The position numbers and the translations under genes were made by a program. A stretch of DNA of 64,000 nucleotides from positions 62,001 through 126,000 of the forward strand of contig CAWKDN010000001.1 in assembly GCA_963848415.1 (NCBI GenBank). The letters are read 5' to 3'. Positions 40,807 to 48,680 of the stretch are shown one piece after another. Within the stretch, counting starts at the first letter, position 1. Each line of letters begins with the position of its first letter. This DNA is from CAVQBC01 sp963848415 (GTDB lineage Bacteria; Actinomycetota; Thermoleophilia; Solirubrobacterales; Solirubrobacteraceae). The notes beneath the pieces are model-generated. The model was not told the origin of the DNA. It saw only the letters and a program-made list of their open reading frames with translations, and ran no database searches.

Positions 40807-40892
40807 GGGGTCGTTTTTCCCGCAGCGCCCGACCGTATGCGCTGAGCTGACGACTCGCCGGTGATTGACTCTGTAGCAACACATACGATCGC

Positions 40893-40916
40893 TTGGATTT
40901 TGGATACCAGTAGACT
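40893..40916 (+). promoter_or_regulatory. Operator-like site and -10 of the AOR gene
   Basis: TTGGATTTTGGATACCA (40893-40909), with TGGATACCA a dyad (TGG-N3-CCA), immediately upstream of TAGACT (40911-40916), a TANNNT -10 about 22 bases before ATG 40939. Similar TTGG-rich sites lie at 27752, 35014 and 42739. Confidence 0.45.
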
Positions 40917-40938
40917 GATCCGGTACCCTTTGCCGGCA

Positions 40939-42759
40939 ATGGAGGAGACCGGAACCCCCGGTGGCTACTTCGGCCGGGCCCTGGTCGTCGACGCCGGCGA
41001 CGGGTCCGCCGAGGTCTTGCCGCTGTCCGGGGACGTGCTGCGTCGCTACCTGGGCGGCGTGGGCCTGGGCACGTGGCTGATGCACCGCCTCGCGCCGCCG
41101 CTGGTAGACCCGCTCGGCCCGGAGGCGCCGCTCGCCTTCGTCTTCTCGCCGCTGGTCGGCACCCCGCTGACCACCAGCGCCAAGTTCGCGGTCGTGGCCA
41201 AGTCGCCGCTCACGGGCATGCTCACCGACGCCCTGGCCTCGAGCCACTTCGCGATCGCCGGCAAGCTGACCGGCCACGACGCGATCGTCGTCCGCGGCCG
41301 CTCGCAGACCCCGGTCGCCGTCCTGGTCGACGGGGACGGCGCCCGGACCGTCGATGCCGCTGATCTGTGGGGCCTGCCGGCGGCCGACGCCGAGGCGCGC
41401 CTGCGCGAGCGGCTCGGCCCGGCCTGGCGGGTGGCGGCGATCGGCCCCGCCGGCGAGCGGCAGGTCCGCTACGCGACGGTCTCCCACGACGGCCGTCACG
41501 CCGGCCGCGGCGGGCTCGGCGCCGTGCTCGGGGCCAAGGGCGTCAAGGCCGTCGCGGTGCGGGCGGCGACCAAGGTCGCCCCGCACGACCAGCCGGGTCT
41601 GCTCAAGGCCGCCAAGGACCTGCGCGCCCGCTCCTTCGGGCCCGCCACCGCCAAGTACCGCGAGCTCGGCACGCTCGCCAACCTGCTCGCCTTCAACGCG
41701 ATCAGCACGCTGCCGACGCGCAACTTCCAGCACGCCGAGTTCGCCGGCGCGCCCAGCCTCGCGGCCGAGGAGCTCGCCGACAAGCGCTCGATCGCGCGCA
41801 ACAGCTGCGCCTCGTGCACGATCGGCTGCGAGCACATCTACGCCGGGCCGGGAGGCAAGTCCACGCGCGTGGAGTACGAGAACGTCTTCGCGCTCGGGCC
41901 ATTGTGCGGAGTCGACGACGCCGACGACGTGCTGGCCGCCAGCCACCGCTGCGACGAGCTCGGGCTCGACACGATCTCGGCCGGCGGGACGATCGCCTGG
42001 GCGATGGAGTGCGCCGAGGCGGGCCTGATCGACGCGCCGTGGCTGCGCTTCGGCGACGGCGCCGCGCTGCTGCGGGCACTCGAGGAGATCGGCGCGCGCT
42101 CGACCCCGCTCGGCCGGCTGCTCGCGGAGGGCTCGCGCGCCGCGGCCGCGCAGCTCGGCCCGGCGGCCCAGGCGCTCGCCGTGCACGTCAAGGGCCTCGA
42201 GCTGCCCGGCTACGAGCCGCGCACGCTGCACGCCATGGCGCTCGGGCTCGCCGTCAACGCCCGCGGCGCCGATCACAACCGCTCGGGCGCTTACGAGGCC
42301 GACCTCTCGGGCACGCTCGACCGCCTCGCCGGCGGCCACCCGCACGTGCTCGCCGCCATCGCCACCGAGGACCGCGCGGCGGCGATGGACTCGATGATCT
42401 TCTGCAAGTTCCTGCGCGGCGTCTTCGGCCCCGAGCCGTGGGCCGACTGGGCGCAGCTGCTCGGCCTGGTCACCGGCTGGGAGCTCGACGCCTCAGAGCT
42501 GCACGCCACCGCGCGGCGCATCGTGCTCGCCAAGCGCATGTTCAACGCGCGCGAGGGCTGGACGCCGGAGGACGACTGGCTTCCCGAGCGCCTGCTCACC
42601 GAGCCGCTCGAGCTGGCCTCCGGACGCGAGGCGGCGCTCACGTCCGAGCGTCTGCGCACGATGGTGGACGGGTACTACGACGCGCGAGGGCTCGACGAGG
42701 AGGGCCTTCCGGGTCCAGAACAGCTGGCTGACCTGCAATTGGACGTATTGGTCCACTGA
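40939..42759 (+). CDS. Aldehyde:ferredoxin oxidoreductase (tungsten family)
   Basis: 606 residues from ATG 40939. N-terminal domain: YLGGVGLGTWLMHRLAPP, SPLTGMLTDALASSHFAIAGKLTGHDAIVVRG, RHAGRGGLGAVLGAKGVKAV. The [4Fe-4S] cysteines are NSCASCTIGCEH (C-x2-C-x3-C) with a distal Cys in FCKFLRG. These enzymes carry a bispyranopterin-bound W and oxidise aldehydes with ferredoxin. The MobA-MoaD fusion and MoeA genes nearby supply cofactor. Formaldehyde or another short aldehyde from the amine pathway is a possible substrate. The next gene is formate dehydrogenase, 17 bases on. Confidence 0.9.
   Translation: MEETGTPGGYFGRALVVDAGDGSAEVLPLSGDVLRRYLGGVGLGTWLMHRLAPPLVDPLGPEAPLAFVFSPLVGTPLTTSAKFAVVAKSPLTGMLTDALASSHFAIAGKLTGHDAIVVRGRSQTPVAVLVDGDGARTVDAADLWGLPAADAEARLRERLGPAWRVAAIGPAGERQVRYATVSHDGRHAGRGGLGAVLGAKGVKAVAVRAATKVAPHDQPGLLKAAKDLRARSFGPATAKYRELGTLANLLAFNAISTLPTRNFQHAEFAGAPSLAAEELADKRSIARNSCASCTIGCEHIYAGPGGKSTRVEYENVFALGPLCGVDDADDVLAASHRCDELGLDTISAGGTIAWAMECAEAGLIDAPWLRFGDGAALLRALEEIGARSTPLGRLLAEGSRAAAAQLGPAAQALAVHVKGLELPGYEPRTLHAMALGLAVNARGADHNRSGAYEADLSGTLDRLAGGHPHVLAAIATEDRAAAMDSMIFCKFLRGVFGPEPWADWAQLLGLVTGWELDASELHATARRIVLAKRMFNAREGWTPEDDWLPERLLTEPLELASGREAALTSERLRTMVDGYYDARGLDEEGLPGPEQLADLQLDVLVH
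42739..42755 (+). promoter_or_regulatory. Operator-like site between AOR and formate dehydrogenase
   Basis: TTGGACGTATTGGTCCA (42739-42755): TTGG-N5-TTGG, ending with the dyad TGGTCCA. It lies in the last codons of the AOR gene, 22 bases before GTG 42777. Confidence 0.4.
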
Positions 42760-42776
42760 GGAGATAGGGTTCGCAC

Positions 42777-45650
42777 GTGGCCACGATCGAGCAGACCGAG
42801 ACCAAGACCGTCACGCTGACGATCGACGGGCAGGAGACGACCGTCACCGACGGGACGACGATCTGGGACGCCGCGAAGGAGATCGGCGTCGACATCCCGG
42901 TGCTCTGCCACGACGAGCGCTATGACCCGGTCGGGGTCTGCCGGATGTGCGCCGTCGACGTCGGCGGGCGCGTCTACGCCGCCGCCTGCGTGCGGCCGTG
43001 CGAGGACGGCATGGAGGTCAAGACCGCGACCGACGACGTCGAGCGCCAGCGCGCGACGCTCACCGAGCTGCTGCTGGTCGACCAGCCGCCGCCGGAGCGC
43101 GACCCCAAGCAGACCACCACCGGCGACAACCTGCTGCTCGACCTGGTCGAGCGCTACGGCGTCGTGCGCGGCCAGAGCCTGCCCACCGCCGAGGGCCGTG
43201 GCGTGGACTTCTCCAACCCCGTCATCGCCGTCAACCACGACAGCTGCATCCTCTGCGACCGCTGCGTGCGCGCGTGCGACGACATCCAGGGCAACGACGT
43301 CATCGGGCGGTCGGGCAAGGGCTACGCGACCCGCATCGCCTTCGACCTCGACGACCCGATGGGCGAGTCCTCGTGCGTCACCTGCGGCGAATGCGTCGCG
43401 GCCTGCCCGACAGGCGCGCTGGTCAACCGGCCGATCCGCGAGACGCCGATCCAGACCCGCGAGGAGCTCGACTCCATCGACACGGTGTGCCCCTACTGCG
43501 GCGTCGGCTGCGCGCTGACCTTCCACGTCGACCGCGAGCGCAACGCCATCAGCTTCGCCGACGGGCGCGAGCAGCCTGGCTCCCAGAGGCGCCTGTGCGT
43601 CAAGGGCCGCTACGGATGGGACTACGCGTCCTCCCCACAGCGCCTGACCAAGCCCCTGATCCGGATCGAGGGCAGCTATCCGAAGGGCCCGCTCTCGGAG
43701 GACGTCAAGGGCGAGGGGCGCGGCAAGAAGAAGCCCGGCGGCCTGGTCGACTACGACGAGGTGATGCCGCACTTCCGCGAAGCCAGCTGGGAGGAGGCGC
43801 TCGACCTCGTCGGCGAGCGGCTGCGCGGCATCCTCGACGAGCACGGATCCAGCGCGCTGGCCGGCTTCGGCTCGGCCAAGTGCTCTAACGAGGAGGCCTA
43901 CCTCTTCCAGAAGCTCATCCGCGCGGGCTTCGGCACCAACAACGTCGATCACTGCACGCGGCTGTGTCACGCCTCGAGCGTCGCGGCGCTCTTCGAGGGC
44001 GTCGGCTCGGGCGCGGTCTCGACCACCTACGGCGACATCGTCAACGCCGACGTGGCGATCCTGGCCGGGACGAACACGACCGCCAACCACCCCGTCGCCT
44101 CGTCCTTCTTCAAGCAGGCCCGCCGGCGCGGGACCAAGCTGATCGTCGTCGACCCGCGGCGCGAGCGGATCGCCGATCACGCCGACGTCTACTGCCAGAT
44201 CAAGCCGGGCACGGACGTCGCCTTCTACAACGGCGTGCTGCACGAGATCATCGCCAACGACTGGGTCGACCGCGAGTTCGTGCAGACGCGGACGTCCAAC
44301 TACGGCGAGCTGGCCAAGATGGTCCGCCAGTACCCGCCCGAGCGCGCCGCGCAGATCTGCGGCGTGGACCCGGACGCCATCCGGCTCGTCGCCCGCCTGT
44401 GGGGGACCGCCGGCGCCGCCGTCGTCTACTGGGGTATGGGCATCTCCCAGCACACCACCGGCACCGACAACGCGCGTTGCCTGATCGCCCTGTGCGCCAT
44501 CACCGGCAACGTCGGCAGGCTGGGCACCGGGCTGCACCCGCTGCGCGGGCAGAACAACGTCCAGGGGGCCTCGGACGCGGGGCTGATCCCGATGATGTAC
44601 CCGGACTACCAGCTGGTCGACGCGCCGGGCGTGCGTGACAAGTTCGAGGCCGTCTGGGAGCGCGAGCTCGACCCCGAGCGCGGCTTGACCGTGACCGAGA
44701 TCGTCGGCTCGGCGCTCAAGGGCGGCATCAAGGGCATGTACATGATGGGCGAGAACCCCTTCCTGTCTGACCCGAACATCAACAAGGTCCGCAAGGCGCT
44801 CTCGGCGCTGGACTTCCTGGTCGTCCAGGACGTCTTCCTCACCGAGACGGCCGAGTTCGCCGACGTGGTCCTGCCCGCCACCTCCTTCATGGAGAAGGAG
44901 GGCACCTACACCAACACCGACCGGCGCGTGCAGCGCGGGCTCAAGGTGCTCGAGGCGCCCGGCGAGGCGCGCGAGGACTGGCGCATCATCCAGGAGATCT
45001 CCAACCGCGTCGGGCTGCCCATGGACTACGACAACCCGAGCGACATCTTCGACGAGCTGGTCTCGGTCATGCCCAACTACGCCGGCCTGAACTACGGCAA
45101 CCTCGGCCCGGCGGGCAAGCTGTACCCGAACCCGGACCCCGAGCACTCCGACGGCACGGTCGTGCTCTTCGACGAGCGCTTCGGCACCGACGACGGCAAG
45201 GCCCACCTGGTCCCGGCGGAGTGGCTGCCGGCCAAGGAGCTGCCCGACGAGGAGTACCCGTTCGTGCTCAACACCGGGCGGCTGCTCGAGCACTGGCACA
45301 CCGGCTCGATGACCCGGCGCTCCTACGCGCTGGACGCCATCCAGCCGCGCGCGCACGTCTACGTCCACCTCGAGGATGCGGCCGCGATGAGCATCGAGGA
45401 GGGCGACATGGTGCGCATCTCCTCGCGCCGCGGGCAGATCGAGCTCGAGGCACGCATCTCGCACCGCGAGACGCGCGGCAGCTGCTTCATCCCGTTCCAC
45501 TTCCGCGAGGCCGCCGCCAACGTGCTGACGATCGACGAGATCGACCCGATGGGCAAGATCCCGGAGTTCAAGTTCTGCGCGGTGCGGATCGAGCCGGTGG
45601 ACGAGCACGGCCAGCACCACGAGGCGCTCTCGCGCTCCGAGGGGGCGTAG
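42777..45650 (+). CDS. fdhF: Formate dehydrogenase catalytic subunit, NAD-linked cytosolic type
   Basis: 957 residues. N-terminus: [2Fe-2S] domain with CHDERYDPVGVCRMC and a Cys in AAACVRPC, then a C-x2-C-x2-C-x3-C ferredoxin pair (DSCILCDRCVRACDDIQ, SSCVTCGECVAACPTGA). Main body: CPYCGVGCALTFHV for the [4Fe-4S], and the active-site stretch VDHCTRLCHASSVAAL; the Mo/W ligand is Cys, not selenocysteine (no in-frame TGA). The MGD-binding region and C-terminal beta-barrel are full length. It oxidises formate to CO2 and passes electrons to the diaphorase at 45655. GTG 42777. No FdhD sulfurtransferase is in the window. Confidence 0.95.
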   Translation: MATIEQTETKTVTLTIDGQETTVTDGTTIWDAAKEIGVDIPVLCHDERYDPVGVCRMCAVDVGGRVYAAACVRPCEDGMEVKTATDDVERQRATLTELLLVDQPPPERDPKQTTTGDNLLLDLVERYGVVRGQSLPTAEGRGVDFSNPVIAVNHDSCILCDRCVRACDDIQGNDVIGRSGKGYATRIAFDLDDPMGESSCVTCGECVAACPTGALVNRPIRETPIQTREELDSIDTVCPYCGVGCALTFHVDRERNAISFADGREQPGSQRRLCVKGRYGWDYASSPQRLTKPLIRIEGSYPKGPLSEDVKGEGRGKKKPGGLVDYDEVMPHFREASWEEALDLVGERLRGILDEHGSSALAGFGSAKCSNEEAYLFQKLIRAGFGTNNVDHCTRLCHASSVAALFEGVGSGAVSTTYGDIVNADVAILAGTNTTANHPVASSFFKQARRRGTKLIVVDPRRERIADHADVYCQIKPGTDVAFYNGVLHEIIANDWVDREFVQTRTSNYGELAKMVRQYPPERAAQICGVDPDAIRLVARLWGTAGAAVVYWGMGISQHTTGTDNARCLIALCAITGNVGRLGTGLHPLRGQNNVQGASDAGLIPMMYPDYQLVDAPGVRDKFEAVWERELDPERGLTVTEIVGSALKGGIKGMYMMGENPFLSDPNINKVRKALSALDFLVVQDVFLTETAEFADVVLPATSFMEKEGTYTNTDRRVQRGLKVLEAPGEAREDWRIIQEISNRVGLPMDYDNPSDIFDELVSVMPNYAGLNYGNLGPAGKLYPNPDPEHSDGTVVLFDERFGTDDGKAHLVPAEWLPAKELPDEEYPFVLNTGRLLEHWHTGSMTRRSYALDAIQPRAHVYVHLEDAAAMSIEEGDMVRISSRRGQIELEARISHRETRGSCFIPFHFREAAANVLTIDEIDPMGKIPEFKFCAVRIEPVDEHGQHHEALSRSEGA

Positions 45651-45654
45651 GGCG

Positions 45655-47418
45655 GTGGCCTCCTCCAACGGCCACGGCAACGGGCGCACCGCCGGCGTCG
45701 GCCTGCGCGTCCAGACCCGGGTGGCGGGCACCGAGGGCCGGGCGGGCAAGTTCCCCGGCCCGAGCCTGATCCCGCTGCTCAACGCGATCCAGGCCGAGCA
45801 CGGCTGGCTGCCGCGCGAGGAGCTCGTCCGGCTCGCGCGCGAGGCCAAGCGGCCGCTGTACGAGATCGAGGGGCTGATCTCCTTCTACCCCCACTACCGC
45901 ACGAGCCCGCCGGCCAAGGTCCAGCTCGCCGTCTGCCACGACCTCTCCTGCTGGATGGCCGGCGCCGAGGAGCGGATCGCCGAGCTGCGCGAGCGCTACG
46001 GCGAGGACACCGAGGTCGAGCTCGTCGAGGTCTCCTGCATCGGGCGCTGCGAGATCGCGCCCGCCGTCGCCGTCGACGAGCGCCCGGCGCCGCTGGCCGA
46101 GGCCGCCGACCTGGTCGAGGCGGGCCGGGCGATGCAGTCCGCCGCGCCGCTGCTGGCCGACCGCGGCGAGGGCCCGCGGCCGAACGACCCCTACGCCGAG
46201 GCCGAGGAGCGCTACGGCGTGCTGCGCCGCGCGCTGGCCGGCGAGCTCGCACCCGAGACGATCATCGAGGAGCTCAACGCCTCCGGGCTGAAGGGCATGG
46301 GCGGCGCCGGCTTTCCGACCGGCAAGAAGTGGGAGCTGGTCCGCGCGCAGGAAAACCACCCGAAGTACGCCATCTGCAACGCCGACGAGTCCGAGCCCGG
46401 GACCTTCAAGGACCGCCAGATCCTCGCCGAGCAGCCACACCTCGTGCTCGAGGGCCTGCTGCTGGCCATGCTCGTCTGCGGCGCCGCCGAGGGCTGGGTG
46501 TTCATCCGCCACGAGTACGGCCCCGAGGAGGTCGTGCTGCACGAGGAGATCGAGCGCCTGCACGACCTCGGGCTGCTCGGCCACGACGTGCTCGGCAGCG
46601 GCAAGCGCCTGCAGCTGAGCATCTTCACCTCACCCGGCGGCTATATCCTGGGCGAGGAGACGGCGCTGATCGAGTGCATGGAGGGCCACCGCGGCGAGCC
46701 GCGCAACAAGCCACCGTTCCCCGGCATCTACGGCCTGCACGGCCAGCCGACGGTGATGAACTCGGTCGAGACGCTGGCCCACATCCCGATCATCCTCGAC
46801 AAGGGCTCGGACTGGTGGAACGACCAGGGCACGGGCGAGAGCACCGGCCTGAAGTTCTTCTCGGTGTCCGGTGACGTCGCCGAGCCGGCCGTCTACTGCG
46901 TGCCGATGGGGACCACCGCCGCCGAGTTGATCGAGCAGGCGGGCGGTATGCGCGACGGGGCCCAGCTGGCGGCGTTCCAGCCCGGCGGCGCGTCCTCGAA
47001 CTTCATGCCCGGCGAGAAGGCCGACACGCGGCTGGACTTCAAGCCGCTGCAGGATGCGGGCTCGATGCTCGGCTCGGGAGCGCTCGTGGCGATCGCCGAG
47101 GGGCGCGACCTGCTGGCGGCCGCGACCAACGTGCTGCGCTTCTTCCGCAACGAGTCCTGCGGGAAGTGCGTGCCGTGCCGTGCCGGCTCGACCAAGGCCT
47201 ACACGATCCTCACGGAGCACATGGCCGCCGGCGGCGGCCCGACCGAGGTGGACGACCGCATCCCGCAGCTCGAGGAGACGCTGCGGATGACCTCGATCTG
47301 CGGGCTCGGGCAGGTCGCGCTCGGGCCGGTGATGAGCGTGCTGGCGATGGCCGACGCCAACACCGAGGCCGACGAGCAGGCGACCGAGGCCGGGGAGACG
47401 CGCACCCGCGCGACCTAG
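45655..47418 (+). CDS. NuoE-NuoF fusion: diaphorase subunit of formate dehydrogenase (FdsG-FdsB type)
   Basis: 587 residues. Residues about 40-165 are NuoE/FdsG-like: AIQAEHGWLPREELVRLA, EGLISFYPHYRTSPPAKVQLAVCHDLSCWMAG and VSCIGRCEIAPAVAV, with the [2Fe-2S] cysteines. From about 185 it is NuoF/FdsB: GLKGMGGAGFPTGKKWELV (NADH), CNADESEPGTFKDR (FMN), SPGGYILGEETALIE, and CGKCVPCRAGSTK for the [4Fe-4S]. It moves electrons from FdhF to NAD+. GTG 45655 starts 4 bases after the FdhF stop. Confidence 0.9.
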   Translation: MASSNGHGNGRTAGVGLRVQTRVAGTEGRAGKFPGPSLIPLLNAIQAEHGWLPREELVRLAREAKRPLYEIEGLISFYPHYRTSPPAKVQLAVCHDLSCWMAGAEERIAELRERYGEDTEVELVEVSCIGRCEIAPAVAVDERPAPLAEAADLVEAGRAMQSAAPLLADRGEGPRPNDPYAEAEERYGVLRRALAGELAPETIIEELNASGLKGMGGAGFPTGKKWELVRAQENHPKYAICNADESEPGTFKDRQILAEQPHLVLEGLLLAMLVCGAAEGWVFIRHEYGPEEVVLHEEIERLHDLGLLGHDVLGSGKRLQLSIFTSPGGYILGEETALIECMEGHRGEPRNKPPFPGIYGLHGQPTVMNSVETLAHIPIILDKGSDWWNDQGTGESTGLKFFSVSGDVAEPAVYCVPMGTTAAELIEQAGGMRDGAQLAAFQPGGASSNFMPGEKADTRLDFKPLQDAGSMLGSGALVAIAEGRDLLAAATNVLRFFRNESCGKCVPCRAGSTKAYTILTEHMAAGGGPTEVDDRIPQLEETLRMTSICGLGQVALGPVMSVLAMADANTEADEQATEAGETRTRAT

Positions 47419-47456
47419 TGGGCCTCGTGCGCCGCGAGGCCGCACCACCGCCCGCC

Positions 47457-48680
47457 ATGCGCGAGTTCTTCGCCGTGCGGACGGTGTCCGAGGCGCTCGA
47501 AGGCTTCCGCCCGGCGCGGCGCACGGGCGTCGAGCGGGTCGCGGTCGAGGCGGCGCTCGGGCGCGTGCCGGCCGAGCAGCTCGTGGCGCGCGACGCGCTG
47601 CCCGGCTTCGCCCGCGCGACGGTCGACGGCTACGCCGTCCGCGCGGCCGACACCTACGGCGCCTCGGAGGGGCTGCCGGCGTACCTCGCCCTGGCCGGGT
47701 CGGTCGCGATGGGCGCCGCGCCGGACGCCGGCGTCGAGCCCGTCACCGCGGTCGCGATCCCGACCGGCGGGATGCTGCCCGACGGCGCCGACGCGGTGGT
47801 CATGGTCGAGTCCACCCACCAGGGCCTCGAGGGCACGGTCGAGGTCACGCGCCCGGTCGCGCCCGGCGAGGGGCTCGTGCGGGCCGACGAGGACGCCGCG
47901 GCCGGGGCGCCGATCGCGCCCGCCGGCCGGGCGCTGCGCGCCCAGGACCTCGGGATGCTGGCCGCCGCCGGCGTCACCGAGGTGGCGGTCCGGGCGCGCC
48001 CTCGGGTGGGGATCCTCTCCACCGGCGACGAGGTGGTGGCGCCCGGCACGCGCTCGCTCGCGCCGGGCCAGGTGCGCGACGCGAGCTCCGCGGCGCTCGG
48101 GGCGCTGGTGAGCGAGGCCGGCGGCGCCGCGGACCTGCGCGGCATCGTGCCCGACGACCGCGACGCCCTCGCCGCCGCGCTGGCCGCCGCGGTGGCCGAG
48201 TGCGACGTCGTGGTCGTCTCCGCCGGCTCCTCGGTCGGCGCGCGCGACGAGACCGCCGCCGCGGTCGCGGCGCTCGGCGAGCCGGGGATCTGGTGCCACG
48301 GCCTGGCCATCAAGCCGGGCAAGCCGACGCTCCTGGCCGAGGCCGGCGGCGGCGTGCCGGTCGTCGGCCTGCCGGGCAACCCGCGCTCCGCGCTCGTCGT
48401 CTTCCGCCTGGTCGGCGTGCCGCTGGTGCGGCTGGTGGGAGGCTGGACGGACCTGCCGCCCGAGCCGACCGCGACGGCGCGCCTGGACCGCGACCTCCCG
48501 TCCGCCGCCGGCCGGCTGGACGTCGTGCAGGTGCGGCTCTCGGACGGCCTGGCGACGCCGCTCTTCGGCGCCTCGGCGCTGCTCTCGATGCTGACCGCCG
48601 CCGACGGCTGGCTCGTCGTCCCGGAGCCCGCGACCGGGTTGCCCGAGGGCAGCGAGGTGGCGGTCACCCTGTACCGGTGA
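47457..48680 (+). CDS. moeA: MoeA: molybdenum insertion into molybdopterin
   Basis: 407 residues. MREFFAVRTVSEALEGF, then LPGFARATVDGYAVRAADT, IPTGGMLPDGADAVVMVE, RARPRVGILSTGDEVVAPG and GLPGNPRSALVVF, the MoeA signature. Start is ATG 47457; a GTG at 47418 overlapping the NuoEF stop would add 13 residues. It probably serves FDH and AOR. Overlaps the next gene by 4 bases. Confidence 0.9.
   Translation: MREFFAVRTVSEALEGFRPARRTGVERVAVEAALGRVPAEQLVARDALPGFARATVDGYAVRAADTYGASEGLPAYLALAGSVAMGAAPDAGVEPVTAVAIPTGGMLPDGADAVVMVESTHQGLEGTVEVTRPVAPGEGLVRADEDAAAGAPIAPAGRALRAQDLGMLAAAGVTEVAVRARPRVGILSTGDEVVAPGTRSLAPGQVRDASSAALGALVSEAGGAADLRGIVPDDRDALAAALAAAVAECDVVVVSAGSSVGARDETAAAVAALGEPGIWCHGLAIKPGKPTLLAEAGGGVPVVGLPGNPRSALVVFRLVGVPLVRLVGGWTDLPPEPTATARLDRDLPSAAGRLDVVQVRLSDGLATPLFGASALLSMLTAADGWLVVPEPATGLPEGSEVAVTLYR

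Noticed and set aside
40393..42345. Long minus-strand frame spanning ChaB and antisense AOR
   Set aside because: Only the last 137 codons (from 40806) form a real ChaB protein; the rest is antisense to AOR.
42777..45650. Selenocysteine in formate dehydrogenase
   Set aside because: The active-site codon is Cys (LCH) and there is no in-frame TGA.
42675..45848. A 1057-codon minus-strand open frame opposite the formate dehydrogenase gene
   Set aside because: It is antisense to a strongly conserved gene. High GC3 opens long antisense frames; the product is repetitive in Arg, Ala, Val, Asp and has no domain.
45655..47418. Complex I NuoE/NuoF
   Set aside because: They are fused, directly follow FdhF and no other nuo genes appear, so they serve formate dehydrogenase.
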